From assembly GCF_030378205.1 (NCBI RefSeq), contig NZ_CP127385.1:4194001-4258000 (forward strand): a stretch of 64,000 nt of DNA, in the 5' to 3' direction. The notes below the pieces were generated by a model. That model saw only the letters and a program-made list of their open reading frames with translations. It was not told the origin of the DNA and did no database searches. The position numbers were made by a program, and so were the translations under genes. Below, one piece after another: positions 9,405-19,146 of the stretch (the stretch's first letter is position 1; each line of letters starts with the position of its first letter). The stretch is from Bradyrhizobium sp. NP1 (GTDB taxonomy: Bacteria; Pseudomonadota; Alphaproteobacteria; Rhizobiales; Xanthobacteraceae).

Positions 9405-9591
9405 TACCGAAGTTCCGTTCCTACCCTTAGCACCGCTGTCCTGCGGCCCCTCAGCTCAAACCAGCCCCGGCGAACCTGACGGACCACGCGATATGAGCCT
9501 GCAATATCCTGGCTTTAAGCCGAATCCTCAACGATTCCGAACAGCTTGCGCCTCCTTATAGGGCTGCCGCTGTGGCCAAACTAGGGCTTCC

Positions 9592-10863
9592 TCATTTGTC
9601 CGGCGAGGCGGTCGCCAGCCGCTTCGCCAGGAAAGTGTCGATCGCCTGCGCCATCGAAGCTGCGGTCTTGGCCCGCCAATTGTCCGAAACCAGATGTTCG
9701 AGGTCGCCCTTGTTCGAGACATAGCCGAGTTCGACCAGAACTGAAGGCACGTCGGGCGCCTTCAGCACCCGGAAGCCGGCGGACTTCAAGGGGTGCTTGT
9801 GCATCCGCGCCGCAATCTTCATCTCGTTCATCAATAGCCGCGCGAACCGGTTTGAAAAGGTGCGGGTTTCACGCTGGGCCAAATCGATCAGGATGTCCGC
9901 GACCTCGGTCGGCTCCTCGGTGAGGTTGACGCCGCCGATCGCATCCGCCCGGTTCTCGGTCTCCGCGAGGCGCTCGGCTTCCACGTCGGATGCCTTGTCG
10001 GACAGCGTATAGATCGTGGCGCCCTGCGCATCGCCCTCCCGGCGCGGCAGCGCATCGGCATGGATCGAGACGAACAGCGCCGCAGACTGGGCGCGCGCGA
10101 TCTTCACCCGATCGTTCAGGGGAATGAAGGTGTCGTCGCTGCGGGTCATCACCACGCGATATTTGCCGCTCTTCTCCAGGCGTTCGCGCAGCGCGAGGCC
10201 GAAATTGAGCACCAGGGTCTTTTCCGTCTCGCCGTTCGACTGCGTGCCGTTGTCGAGTCCACCATGGCCGGGATCGATCACGATCACCGGCCGTGGATCC
10301 GCCAGCTGCGCGGCTGGCGCGGCAGCGGCGGGCGTGGCGCCGGCCTTGGCGTCAGCGATCGCGGGCCGCAGCTCGGGCTTTGCTTCGCCCGAGCCCTGAT
10401 TGAACGTCGCCTGGTCGACGGCCTCGAACTCGAGCACGAGCCGCGGCGGCTGCCCATTGGCGGCTTCAAGCATGGTGGAACTGGCGATCCTGGCAGGCCC
10501 CGTCAGGTCGAACACGATCCGGGAACCGCCCGGCATCACCAGCCCGTAGCGGAACGCCTTGATCAGCCCCCGCCCAGTCGTGCCGATTCCCGTCGGCAGT
10601 CGGAAATCGATCTGGGGGATGTCGACCACGACCCGGTAGGGATCGCCGAGGGTGAAGGCGCGGAACTGGACCGCCTGGTCGAGGTCCAGGATGAATCGGG
10701 TCTGACTGGCATCACCCGCCAGCCGTGCTTCGGAGGCGACAGGAAAGTGCGCGATCGGGGCCGTCTGCGCCTGCGCGGGACCGAAAACACCACCGCATAC
10801 CAATGCTGCGGCGCACAAGAGCGCACAGCCCAGCAAGACAGGTTGAATTGCGCGGCTTGCCAA
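9592..10863 (-). CDS. amiC: N-acetylmuramoyl-L-alanine amidase (AmiC type)
   Basis: A zinc amidase that cleaves the stem peptide from glycan strands and helps separate daughter cells. A signal peptide is followed by an AMIN domain (about residues 40-140) and an Amidase_3 domain from about residue 190 with VIDPGHGG, the Glu of GETEKT and VSIHADA. The start is uncertain. A longer frame begins at TTG 10941, but its first 25 codons lie inside a dispersed palindromic repeat (10878-10953). TTG 10863 is just outside the repeat and has GGGAGG ten bases upstream, so I prefer it. The gene is followed by mrcA. Confidence 0.93.
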   Translation of the reverse strand: MASRAIQPVLLGCALLCAAALVCGGVFGPAQAQTAPIAHFPVASEARLAGDASQTRFILDLDQAVQFRAFTLGDPYRVVVDIPQIDFRLPTGIGTTGRGLIKAFRYGLVMPGGSRIVFDLTGPARIASSTMLEAANGQPPRLVLEFEAVDQATFNQGSGEAKPELRPAIADAKAGATPAAAAPAAQLADPRPVIVIDPGHGGLDNGTQSNGETEKTLVLNFGLALRERLEKSGKYRVVMTRSDDTFIPLNDRVKIARAQSAALFVSIHADALPRREGDAQGATIYTLSDKASDVEAERLAETENRADAIGGVNLTEEPTEVADILIDLAQRETRTFSNRFARLLMNEMKIAARMHKHPLKSAGFRVLKAPDVPSVLVELGYVSNKGDLEHLVSDNWRAKTAASMAQAIDTFLAKRLATASPDK

Positions 10864-10877
10864 CGAATCCCGGCCTC

Positions 10878-10953
10878 CCAGCGGTCCGATTCTGACATTC
10901 GCTCCCCACCGGGGAGGCACGTTTGCGAATGTCGGAATCAAAAGACCACCAGC
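10878..10953. repeat. Palindromic repeat, family 2 module A (amiC copy)
   Basis: Arms read on the minus strand as GCTGGTGGTCTTTTGATTCC and, returning, GATTCTGACATTCGC before GGACCGC. The first arm has three extra T bases, the same bulge seen in copies at 23853-23930, 40675-40752 and 40765-40839. It overlaps the upstream candidate starts of amiC. Confidence 0.85.
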
Positions 10954-10968
10954 AAATCATTGATGCTA

Positions 10969-11027
10969 ATGGAGCTTTGACGTTCGCACTAAGGGCGGCA
11001 AACGGGTGGCAGACGTCAAATCCGCAC
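10969..11027. repeat. Palindromic repeat, family 2 module B (amiC copy)
   Basis: Contains TTTGACGTTCGCAC and GCAGACGTCAAATCCGC as imperfect inverted arms. Related sequences are at 23774-23828, 26996-27047 and 41008-41070. It adjoins module A, and the pair reads in the opposite orientation to the copy before the histidine kinase gene at 23.9 kb. Confidence 0.75.
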
Positions 11028-11685
11028 CATTGGCGGCCCCTTCTACCGCATTAGAACCGCAGGGTTAACCGGTGCTTACCGGGGTTGCCAAAAATAAGCA
11101 CAGGAAAAAGCGCCAGTGTTGCAGCACGGCGACGCTTCCCTTGCACGGGCCGGCCAATCCACGTATGTACGGGGTGCTGACGGCTAGTTACTCCGGTTGT
11201 GTCGCATTCAGCTTCCCGGTGCAGCGCCGGAACCCCTGATGAGGGCAGTTCCAGCGTCTTTCCGCCCCAGGCCAGCGCCGTGCGCGGCCCGTGAGGCGGT
11301 TCAGAGCCCGAGCGGCGTCCGATCCCAGGCCTTTCGTACCGGGGACGGCTTTGACAGGCGACACGGCTTCCTAAAGGCCGAGACTGACAGGCCCGAATGT
11401 CGTCAGCGCCAGACCCGGCGGCCGTTACCTGCCGCCGACGTATTCAGACGGGCCGACGCTCGATGCGCCAGACTGAGTTGCCGACCAGGATTCCCGGACC
11501 ATTCGCGACGCTGCGGAGCCAAGGCTCTGCGCGCCGCGCTGCTCCGTCGGGATCGTGCTCGGCGCGGCGCCGCGGCTTGCGTTTTGGCCTTCCCCTCACC
11601 CCCGAATCAGGTGGACCGTCGCGTCCCCCGGCGGCGCGATGCGCGCTCATAGCCGCAAGCGACCGCCGCCTCCAAGAGTTCCAAA
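11028..11685 (+). promoter_or_regulatory. Long untranslated region ahead of rne
   Basis: About 660 bases without a convincing gene separate the repeat from the RNase E start. The open frames here have no recognisable protein features. RNase E genes usually carry a long 5' leader through which the enzyme controls its own mRNA, so this is probably the rne promoter and leader. That role is inferred from position only. No strong ribosome-binding site precedes ATG 11686 (only AAGAG). Confidence 0.4.
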
Positions 11686-14600
11686 ATGCCCAACAAGATG
11701 TTGATCGATGCCACCCACCCGGAAGAGACCCGGGTCGTCGTGGTCCGCGGCAATCGCGTCGAAGAGTTTGATTTCGAGACCGCCCAGCGCAAGCAGCTTC
11801 GCGGCAATATCTACCTCGCCAAGGTCACGCGCGTCGAACCGTCGCTGCAGGCCGCCTTCATCGAATACGGCGGCAACCGTCACGGCTTCCTCGCCTTCAG
11901 CGAAATCCATCCCGACTACTACCAGATCCCGGTCGCCGACCGTCAGGCGCTGATCGAGGCCGACGAGCGCGCCCATCGCGAGGCCGAGGAAGAGAGCGAG
12001 AACCGCGCCAGCCGCCGCCGCTCGCGCCACCGCAACTCGCGCCGCCGCGACCGCGGCGAACGCATCCAGAGCGAAATCGTCGACGGCTCGCCCGCGCGGG
12101 CGCAGCCCTACGAGGACCGCGCCCCGGCGTACGCCGAGCATGCGGCCGAAGGCGAACATCACGACCACGATACGGGTGATCATGACGCCCATGACCATGA
12201 CGCCCATGACCACGACACCCACGACCACGAGGGCCACGCGCACGAGGCCCATGCCTATGACGACGCGCACCACGACGACGACCATCACGACCATGATCAC
12301 CATGAATCCGAGGCCATAGCGCCTGCGGCGGCGCATGCCGAGACGCCGGCGGGCGCCGCGGTGGAAGCCTCGGTCGCCCCGACGTCGGAACCGGCGCGCG
12401 GCGATCGTGAAGCCGCCCATGCCGATGAAGGCGGCCACGACGAGCAGAGCGAGGCGGAACAGGCCGAGGAAAACGCGGTTCACGCCGAGGACAGTCAGGC
12501 CGCATCCGTTGCCGAAGCGCCGGCCGCAGCCGAAGGCGAACTGCTGCTTCCCGTGCCCGCGGGCGAGGAAGCGCACGAGGAGGACGACGAGGAGGAAGAA
12601 GAGGAACTCGTCGAATCCGTCGGTGGCGACGACGTGCTGGAGGAGGTGCCGGAGCGTCCCTTCCGTCCGCGCCGCCAGTACAAGATCCAGGAAGTCATCA
12701 AGCGCCGGCAGGTGATGCTGGTGCAGGTGGTCAAGGAAGAGCGCGGCAACAAGGGCGCGGCGCTCACCACCTACCTGTCGCTCGCCGGCCGCTATGCGGT
12801 GTTGATGCCGAACACCGCGCGTGGCGGCGGCATCAGCCGCAAGATCACTTCCGCCCAGGACCGTTCGCGGCTGAAGGAAGTGGTGCAGGAACTCGACGTG
12901 CCCGAGGGCATGGGCATCATCCTGCGCACCGCCGGCGCCGCGCGCACCAAGCCGGAGATCAAGCGCGACTTCGAATACCTGATCCGGATGTGGGAGACGG
13001 TGCGCGACCTCACGCTGAAGTCGCAGGCGCCGACCCTGGTCTACGAGGAAGGCTCGCTGATCAAGCGGTCGCTGCGCGACCTCTACAACAAGGAGATCGA
13101 CGAGATCCTGGTCGCAGGCGAGGCCGGCTATCGCGAAGCGCGCGACTTCATGAAGATGCTGATGCCCTCGAATGTCCGCGCGGTGAAGCTCTACCGCGAC
13201 CAGCAGCCGCTGTTCTCGCGGATGGGCGTCGAAAGCCAGCTCGACGCGATGTTCTCGCCGACCGTGCAGCTGCGGTCCGGCGGCTACATCGTGATCAACC
13301 AGACCGAGGCGCTGGTCTCGATCGACGTCAACTCCGGCCGCTCGACCCGCGAGCATCATATCGAGGACACCGCGCTCAAGACCAATCTCGAGGCGGCGGA
13401 GGAAGTCGCCCGCCAGCTTCGGCTGCGCGACCTTGCCGGCCTGATCGTGATCGACTTCATCGACATGGACGAGAAGCGCAACAACCGCTCGGTCGAACGC
13501 AAGCTCTCGGATTGCCTGCGGCAGGATCGCGCGCGCATCCAGGTCGGACGCATCTCGCATTTCGGCCTGCTCGAGATGTCGCGCCAGCGCATCCGCGCAT
13601 CCGTGCTGGAAAGCTCGACCGAGCCCTGCCCGCAATGCGGCGGCACCGGCCACGTGCGCTCGGTTTCCTCGGTCGCGCTGCAATTGCTGCGCGGTATCGA
13701 GGAAGTCCTGATGAAAGGCGCGACCCACAATCTGGTGGTCCGCACCCGCACCGACGTCGCGCTCTATGTGCTGAACCACAAGCGCGGTCATCTGCGCGAC
13801 CTCGAAAACACCTTCAAGGTCACCATCTCGATCGTCGCCGACCCCTCCGTGAGCGGGCAGCAGTCCTATGTGATCGATCGCGGCGAGCAGGTGCATACGC
13901 TGGAGGCGGCCAAGGCGCTCCTGGCAGCGCAGGCGGCTGCCGCGCCACCGCCGATGGAAGAGGCCTTCGACGACGAGGAAGCCTTCGACTTCGAGGACGA
14001 AGCCGAAGTCGAGACCGAGGAGACCGAAGGCCTGGTCGCCGAGCAGATGTCGGAAGCTGGCGATAATGACGGCGGCGACGGCCATCGTCGCAGGCGGCGC
14101 CGACGCCGGCGCGGCCGCGGCGGCGCCGAAGGGCGCGAGGCGACCCAGCCCCGCGACGACGATGCCATGCGACTTGAGTCCGATGTCGGCGCGGAAGCGG
14201 CCGGCGAGGACGGCGAGTCCGAGGAGGACGAAGGCGACGAGCAGCCGGGTTTGGCGCGCGGCGACGCGCAGCAGGGCGACCGACGGTCGCGCCGGCGCGG
14301 CCGGCGTGGTGGCAGGCGGCGGCGCGTTGGCGGAATGGATGAGGGGCTGGCCGGATCGATCGCCGACGAGCTCGCGCCGCCTCCGGCGCCCGAGGCCACC
14401 GATGCGGTTGCCGATTTCGACGGCGGCTCCGGCGAGCCTTCGCCATCAATCGCCCAGCCTGAGCCCGTCGCCCATGCCGCGGCGCTGGAGCAGGCCGAGC
14501 CTGCCGCTGCGGAGGCGCCGCAGACGCAGGAGGAAGAGCAATCGGCCCAAGACGAGAGGGCCGCGCGGCGCCGCTCCACCGTGCGCGAGAAGGTGAGCTT

Positions 14601-14775
14601 CTTCTCCAGTGCGCCATCGGAACCGGCAACTGTGCAGCCCGTCCACAGCGCGGCCGAGGCCCCTGCCCCGACGGCCGAGCCGGAGGCGCCAGCCGCCGCA
14701 CCGGAGCCGGAAAGCGCGCCGCAAACGCGCCGCGCCGGATGGTGGTCGCGTCGCTTCGGCGGCGGCGGCGAGTAA
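11686..14775 (+). CDS. rne: Ribonuclease E/G with His/Asp-rich insert
   Basis: The main mRNA-decay and rRNA-processing endonuclease, 1029 residues. The N-terminal S1 domain (MLIDATHPEETRVVVV) is split by a long acidic insert at about residues 100-310, and the insert contains a run of HD, HDA and HDHD repeats at about 155-210. The catalytic DNase I-like part follows, with SIDVNSG and VIDFIDM supplying the metal-binding Asp residues and CPQCGGTG as the Zn-link. The C-terminal half is disordered, with Arg-rich RNA-binding patches near residues 800 and 865 and Ala/Pro/Glu-rich stretches, as in degradosome scaffolds. The His-rich stretch is unusual and could bind metal. A strong terminator follows at once. 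Confidence 0.96.
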   Translation: MPNKMLIDATHPEETRVVVVRGNRVEEFDFETAQRKQLRGNIYLAKVTRVEPSLQAAFIEYGGNRHGFLAFSEIHPDYYQIPVADRQALIEADERAHREAEEESENRASRRRSRHRNSRRRDRGERIQSEIVDGSPARAQPYEDRAPAYAEHAAEGEHHDHDTGDHDAHDHDAHDHDTHDHEGHAHEAHAYDDAHHDDDHHDHDHHESEAIAPAAAHAETPAGAAVEASVAPTSEPARGDREAAHADEGGHDEQSEAEQAEENAVHAEDSQAASVAEAPAAAEGELLLPVPAGEEAHEEDDEEEEEELVESVGGDDVLEEVPERPFRPRRQYKIQEVIKRRQVMLVQVVKEERGNKGAALTTYLSLAGRYAVLMPNTARGGGISRKITSAQDRSRLKEVVQELDVPEGMGIILRTAGAARTKPEIKRDFEYLIRMWETVRDLTLKSQAPTLVYEEGSLIKRSLRDLYNKEIDEILVAGEAGYREARDFMKMLMPSNVRAVKLYRDQQPLFSRMGVESQLDAMFSPTVQLRSGGYIVINQTEALVSIDVNSGRSTREHHIEDTALKTNLEAAEEVARQLRLRDLAGLIVIDFIDMDEKRNNRSVERKLSDCLRQDRARIQVGRISHFGLLEMSRQRIRASVLESSTEPCPQCGGTGHVRSVSSVALQLLRGIEEVLMKGATHNLVVRTRTDVALYVLNHKRGHLRDLENTFKVTISIVADPSVSGQQSYVIDRGEQVHTLEAAKALLAAQAAAAPPPMEEAFDDEEAFDFEDEAEVETEETEGLVAEQMSEAGDNDGGDGHRRRRRRRRRGRGGAEGREATQPRDDDAMRLESDVGAEAAGEDGESEEDEGDEQPGLARGDAQQGDRRSRRRGRRGGRRRRVGGMDEGLAGSIADELAPPPAPEATDAVADFDGGSGEPSPSIAQPEPVAHAAALEQAEPAAAEAPQTQEEEQSAQDERAARRRSTVREKVSFFSSAPSEPATVQPVHSAAEAPAPTAEPEAPAAAPEPESAPQTRRAGWWSRRFGGGGE

Positions 14776-14791
14776 CAGGATCTGCAAAGAG

Positions 14792-14831
14792 AAAACCGCC
14801 CGGCCGACACCGCGCCGGGCGGTTTTGTTTT
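14792..14831 (+). terminator. Rho-independent terminator of rne
   Basis: AAAACCGCCCGGC and GCCGGGCGGTTTT form a 13-bp stem with a short loop, followed by TGTTTT. It ends 12 bases before the convergent dctA stop and probably works in both directions. Confidence 0.9.
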
Positions 14832-14842
14832 GGACGACCGGC

Positions 14843-16168
14843 CTATCCTGTCGTGACAGCGGTCTCGAGGTCGGAGGTGTCGACCTGCTTGTTGAGATTG
14901 GCGTGCAGCCGCTCGCGATCGAGTTCGCCCTCCCACCAGGACACGAACACCGTCGCAATGCCGTTGCCGGTGATGTTGGTGAGCGCGCGCACCTCGCTCA
15001 TGAACTTGTCGATCGAGAACACGATCGCCATACCCGGCACCAGCACCGGATTGACCACCGACAGCGTCGCGGCGAGCGTGATGAAGCCGGCGCCGGTGAC
15101 GCCGCTCGCGCCCTTCGAGGTCAGCATCGCCACGATCAGGATGGTCAGTTGCTGGCTGAAGGTGAGATCGACGCCGAGCGCCTGCGCGATGAACAGGGTC
15201 GCCAGCGTCATGTAGATGTTGGTGCCGTCGAGATTGAAGGAATAGCCGGTCGGCACCACGAGGCCGACCACCGGCTTGGAGCAGCCGAGCCGTTCGAGCT
15301 TTTCCATCAATTGCGGCAGTGCGCTTTCGGACGAGCTCGTGCCGAGCACGAGCAGCAGCTCGTCCTTGATGTAGGCGATGAACTTGAAGATGCTGAAGCC
15401 GACGAAGCGCGCGATCAGCCCGAGCACGACCACCACGAACAGCGCCGCGGTCGTGTAGAACAGGAGGATCAGGCCGACCAGGTTGCCGAGCGCACTGGGT
15501 CCGAACTTGCCGATGGTGTAGGCCATCGCGCCGAACGCGCCGAGCGGGGCCGCCTTCATGACGATGCCGATGACGCCGAACACCGCATGCGCGGTGTCGT
15601 CGATGATGTCGCGCAGCCGCGCCGCGCGCTCGCCCATCGCCATCAGCGCGAAGCCGAACAGAATTGCGAACAACAGCACCTGCAGGATGTCGCCGCGCGC
15701 CAGCGCCCCGACCACGCTGTCGGGAATGATGTTGAGAACGAAATCGACGGATTTCTGGGCTTCCGCCTGTTTGACGTAGCTGGCGACGGCGGCAGCGTCG
15801 GGCTTGGCGGCAAGGCCGTGGCCGATCTGGATGAGATTGCCCATCACGAGCCCGATCACCAGCGCGAAGGTGGAGACCACCTCGAAATAGACCAGCGCCT
15901 TGATGCCGACGCGGCCGACCTTGCTGGCGTCCTGGATATGGGCGATGCCGGAAACCACGGTGCAGAAGATGATCGGCGCGATCACCATCTTGATCAGCTT
16001 GATGAAGCCGTCGCCGAGCGCCTTGATCCAGTCGTTGGTGGCAAGCCCCGGCCACAGCCAGCCGACGATCACGCCGAGCACGATCGCGATCAGCACCTGA
16101 ACATAAAGCACCCTGTACCACGGTTTTGCCGCACCAGCCGGCGCGCTGCCCGCGACCGTTGTCGCCAT
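14843..16168 (-). CDS. dctA: C4-dicarboxylate transporter DctA
   Basis: A proton- or sodium-coupled symporter of the DAACS (glutamate/aspartate/dicarboxylate) family in the inner membrane, 441 residues with eight helices and two hairpins. Family signatures include [14 protein letters not shown], the serine-rich hairpin [17 protein letters not shown], and [20 protein letters not shown]. In rhizobia DctA feeds succinate, malate and fumarate to free-living cells and bacteroids. ATG 16168 is preceded by GAGGGGGAATT. No dctBD two-component genes are adjacent. Confidence 0.94.
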   Translation of the reverse strand: MATTVAGSAPAGAAKPWYRVLYVQVLIAIVLGVIVGWLWPGLATNDWIKALGDGFIKLIKMVIAPIIFCTVVSGIAHIQDASKVGRVGIKALVYFEVVSTFALVIGLVMGNLIQIGHGLAAKPDAAAVASYVKQAEAQKSVDFVLNIIPDSVVGALARGDILQVLLFAILFGFALMAMGERAARLRDIIDDTAHAVFGVIGIVMKAAPLGAFGAMAYTIGKFGPSALGNLVGLILLFYTTAALFVVVVLGLIARFVGFSIFKFIAYIKDELLLVLGTSSSESALPQLMEKLERLGCSKPVVGLVVPTGYSFNLDGTNIYMTLATLFIAQALGVDLTFSQQLTILIVAMLTSKGASGVTGAGFITLAATLSVVNPVLVPGMAIVFSIDKFMSEVRALTNITGNGIATVFVSWWEGELDRERLHANLNKQVDTSDLETAVTTG

Positions 16169-16304
16169 GACCGAATTCCCCCTCTGTTATTTCTGGATCG
16201 ACCCCGCTCCAGCCGGTGGCGATCCTTTTTCACCGCTCTAGCCAAGATCAATTGGGCAAGCGGTGTCAATGGCGGCCCGCGCCCGGCGGCAGCAGGCGGC
16301 CGGT

Positions 16305-17492
16305 TTATCCAAGCCAGCGTTTGATGCGCGCGACCGCCTCGCGCATCTCGTCGGCCGATCGCGCGTAGCTGAAGCGGATGAAGGCGCGGCCATGGATGGG
16401 GTCGAAATCGAGGCCGGGAGTTGCCGCCACATGGGCCTTTTCCAGCATCTGCTTGGCGAATTCGAAACTGTCGGCGGTAAAATCGGAGACGTCGGCATAG
16501 AGGTAGAACGCGCCGTCGGCCGGCAGGAACCTGGCGAGCCCGGCCTTGGGCAGGCCCTCGATCAGGATGCGCCGGTTCTCGAGATAGCCGCGCTTGATCG
16601 CCTCCATCTCCTCGCGGCCTTCGAAGGCGGCTTCGGCGGCGACCTGCGACAGCGTCGGCACCGAGATCGAGAGATTCTGCTGCAGCCGCTCGATCGGCCG
16701 CACCAGGGCCTGTGGCACCACCATCCAGCCGACGCGCCAGCCTGTCATGCAGAAATATTTCGAGAACGAGTTGATGACGAGCGCATGCCCGGAAAGCGCC
16801 GCGGCCGTCACCGCGGGGAACGCATAATCGAGACCGTGATAGATCTCGTCGGAAATGAAGCGGATGCCTGCTTCCTGTGCCGCCGTCATCAGGCTCGACA
16901 GCGCCTCGCGCGACATCATGGTGCCGGTCGGATTGGCGGGGCTTCCGACCAGAACCCCCTTGAGCGGCTTTTGCCGGTGCGCGGCGAGCAGAGCCTCCCC
17001 CGTCAGCGCATGCCGCGTCTCGCTTGTGGTCTCGATCAGGACCGGCTCGCAGCCGAGCGCGGTCAGGATGTGACGGTACGGCGGATAGCCGGGCACCGTC
17101 ACCGCGACGCGATCACCGGGCTCGAACATCGCGAGGAAGGCGAGGATGAAGCCGCCGGAGGAGCCGGTGGTCACCACGACGCGCTCGGCGTCGAGCGCAA
17201 GGCCGTAGACCTCCCGGTAGTGCCGGGCGATCCGCTCGCGCAGCGAGGGGATGCCGAGCGCGCTCGTATAGTCGATGCGCGCCGCCTCGAGCGCCGCATG
17301 CGCGGCGGCAATCGCGCGGCGCGGCGCCGGCGCGGCCGGCTGGCCGACCTCCATGTGGATAACCTGCCCGCCGGCTGCCTCGATGCGGGCGGCGGCCGCC
17401 ATCACGTCCATCACCATGAACGGCGGAACATTGCTGCGGGCGGACGCCGTCACAAGCTGGTGGACGGTCTCGCTTGGTGTCGCTTCGCGCAT
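16305..17492 (-). CDS. Class I/II pyridoxal-phosphate aminotransferase
   Basis: A fold-type I aminotransferase of 395 residues. It shows the PLP site NSFSKYFCMTGWRVGW with the Schiff-base Lys, the aromatic stacking region TTGSSGGFI, and the NPTG motif SPANPTGTMMS. The closest well-known groups are aspartate/aromatic or alanine aminotransferases. The substrate cannot be fixed from the sequence. It diverges from the M48 peptidase gene across about 165 bases. Confidence 0.93.
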   Translation of the reverse strand: MREATPSETVHQLVTASARSNVPPFMVMDVMAAAARIEAAGGQVIHMEVGQPAAPAPRRAIAAAHAALEAARIDYTSALGIPSLRERIARHYREVYGLALDAERVVVTTGSSGGFILAFLAMFEPGDRVAVTVPGYPPYRHILTALGCEPVLIETTSETRHALTGEALLAAHRQKPLKGVLVGSPANPTGTMMSREALSSLMTAAQEAGIRFISDEIYHGLDYAFPAVTAAALSGHALVINSFSKYFCMTGWRVGWMVVPQALVRPIERLQQNLSISVPTLSQVAAEAAFEGREEMEAIKRGYLENRRILIEGLPKAGLARFLPADGAFYLYADVSDFTADSFEFAKQMLEKAHVAATPGLDFDPIHGRAFIRFSYARSADEMREAVARIKRWLG

Positions 17493-17656
17493 CGATCTCT
17501 GCTATCCCGTCCGGCGCCTGATGTCCGGAGAAATGAGGGCATTGGTGCCCCAGACTGGCCGCATTCGGCGGCTTGTTAGGGCCCAACTCCAGCCCGTTGT
17601 AGGGCATAACCCGGCCCGCCGCCGATCGTCAAAGACCGTCGCAAAAAGACTGCTCC

Positions 17657-19063
17657 ATGCTGCTCCGCTTCGCGTTTCGCAGGAAGACCACCGGCCTGAC
17701 CGCCCTTCTGGTGGCGGCGTCGCTTGCCCTGGTGCCGGTCGCCCCGGCCCTGGCGCAGGAGAACAGGGGGCCGCCGGTGCTGCGCGACACCGAAGCCGAA
17801 GCCCTGCTGCGCGAATATACCAGGCCGATCCTGCGCGCGGCCGGCCTCGAGAAGCAGAACATCCAGATCGTCATCATCAACGACAGCTCCTTCAACGCCT
17901 TCGTCGCCGATGGCCGCCGCATCTTCGTCAATTACGGCGCGATCATGCAGTCGGAGACGCCGAACCAGCTCATCGGCGTGCTGGCGCACGAGACCGGGCA
18001 CCTGGCCGGCGGCCACCTCGCCAAGCTGCGCGAGCAGCTTGCGAACGCGCAGACCCAGATGATCATCGCCATGCTGCTCGGCGCCGGCGCGATCGCGGCG
18101 GGCGCGCGCAGCGGCGCCAACAATGGCCTCGCCAACGCCGGCGCGGCTGCGATCGCCGGTCCCCAGGAGATGATTCGCCGCTCGCTGTTGTCGTATCAGC
18201 GGCAGCAGGAAGAGAACGCCGACCGCGCCGGAGTGAAGTTCCTGACCGCCAGCGGCCAGTCCCCCAAGGGCATGTACGACACCTTCCGCCGCTTCACCAA
18301 TGACAGCCTGTTCGCCGCGCGCGGCGCCGATCCCTATCTGCAATCGCACCCGATGCCGGCCGATCGCGTCGCCGCGCTCGAGGGGCTCGCGCGCTCCAGC
18401 CCCTATTGGGACAAGAAGGACGATCCGTCGCTGCAACAGCGCCATGACATGATGCGCGCCAAGATCTCCGCGTTCATGGAGCGGCAGGACACGGTCTATC
18501 GCCGCTACCCGCTCTCCAACGACAGCCTGCCGGCGCGCTACGCGCGCGCGATCACCACCTATCTGCATGGCGACATGCGCAACGCGCTCGCCCAGATCGA
18601 CGCCCTGATCGCCAAAGAGCCGAACAACCCCTATTTCTACGAGCTGCGCGGCCAGGCGCTGCTGGAAGCCGGCAGGCCCGCCGAGGCGATCCCGGCGCTG
18701 CACAAGGCCATGCAACTCTCCAACAACGCGCCGCTGATCGAGATGCTGCTCGGCCAGGCGCTCGTTGCCACCGACAACAAGGCCTATACCGACGAAGCGA
18801 TCCGCATCCTGCGCGCCGCCGTGGCGCGCGAGACCGAGGCGCCGCTCGGTTACACCCAGCTCGCGATGGCCTATGGCAAGAAGGGCGACTATGCGGAGGC
18901 CGACCTCGCTTCGGCCCAGGCCGCCTTCCTGCGCGGCGACAACAAGACCGCCCGCGACCTTGCGTCGCGTGCCAAGACCCGCTTCGCCATCGGCAGCCCC
19001 GGCTGGGTCAAAGCTGACGATATTGTGAGCGCGAAAATGCCCGCTGGGCAGAAGAGTAACTAG
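17657..19063 (+). CDS. M48 family periplasmic metallopeptidase with TPR repeats (BepA-like)
   Basis: A secreted zinc peptidase of 468 residues. A signal peptide ends near residue 34 (ALAQ). The M48 domain contains the HExxH motif in LAHETGHLAGGHLAK and the third ligand Glu in EENADRAG. The C-terminal half holds TPR-like helices from about residue 290. This architecture matches BepA/YfgC, an outer-membrane protein quality-control protease. The next gene, for a DsbA-like thiol protein, starts 83 bases downstream on the same strand, so an envelope-maintenance operon is likely. Confidence 0.94.
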   Translation: MLLRFAFRRKTTGLTALLVAASLALVPVAPALAQENRGPPVLRDTEAEALLREYTRPILRAAGLEKQNIQIVIINDSSFNAFVADGRRIFVNYGAIMQSETPNQLIGVLAHETGHLAGGHLAKLREQLANAQTQMIIAMLLGAGAIAAGARSGANNGLANAGAAAIAGPQEMIRRSLLSYQRQQEENADRAGVKFLTASGQSPKGMYDTFRRFTNDSLFAARGADPYLQSHPMPADRVAALEGLARSSPYWDKKDDPSLQQRHDMMRAKISAFMERQDTVYRRYPLSNDSLPARYARAITTYLHGDMRNALAQIDALIAKEPNNPYFYELRGQALLEAGRPAEAIPALHKAMQLSNNAPLIEMLLGQALVATDNKAYTDEAIRILRAAVARETEAPLGYTQLAMAYGKKGDYAEADLASAQAAFLRGDNKTARDLASRAKTRFAIGSPGWVKADDIVSAKMPAGQKSN

Positions 19064-19146
19064 CCAAAAGCAACTAGGATCAACCCCGCGTCGACCCCGA
19101 TCAGGGCGACTATCGCACGAACCGGCCTTTGCCAAAGGAATAGCCA

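Noticed and set aside
6852..9479. 875-codon frame antisense to mrcA
   Set aside because: Shadow of the penicillin-binding protein gene. It has no recognisable domain and is full of His, Asp, Arg and Gly repeats typical of antisense frames.
11197..11652. Open frame of 151 codons in the rne leader
   Set aside because: Arg/Pro-rich translation without a domain or ribosome-binding site. Long open frames arise by chance at this GC content.
11647..14085. 812-codon frame antisense to rne
   Set aside because: It mirrors the codon bias of rne, with long runs of Val/Gly/Ala/Leu, and has no start signal. It is a shadow of the true gene.
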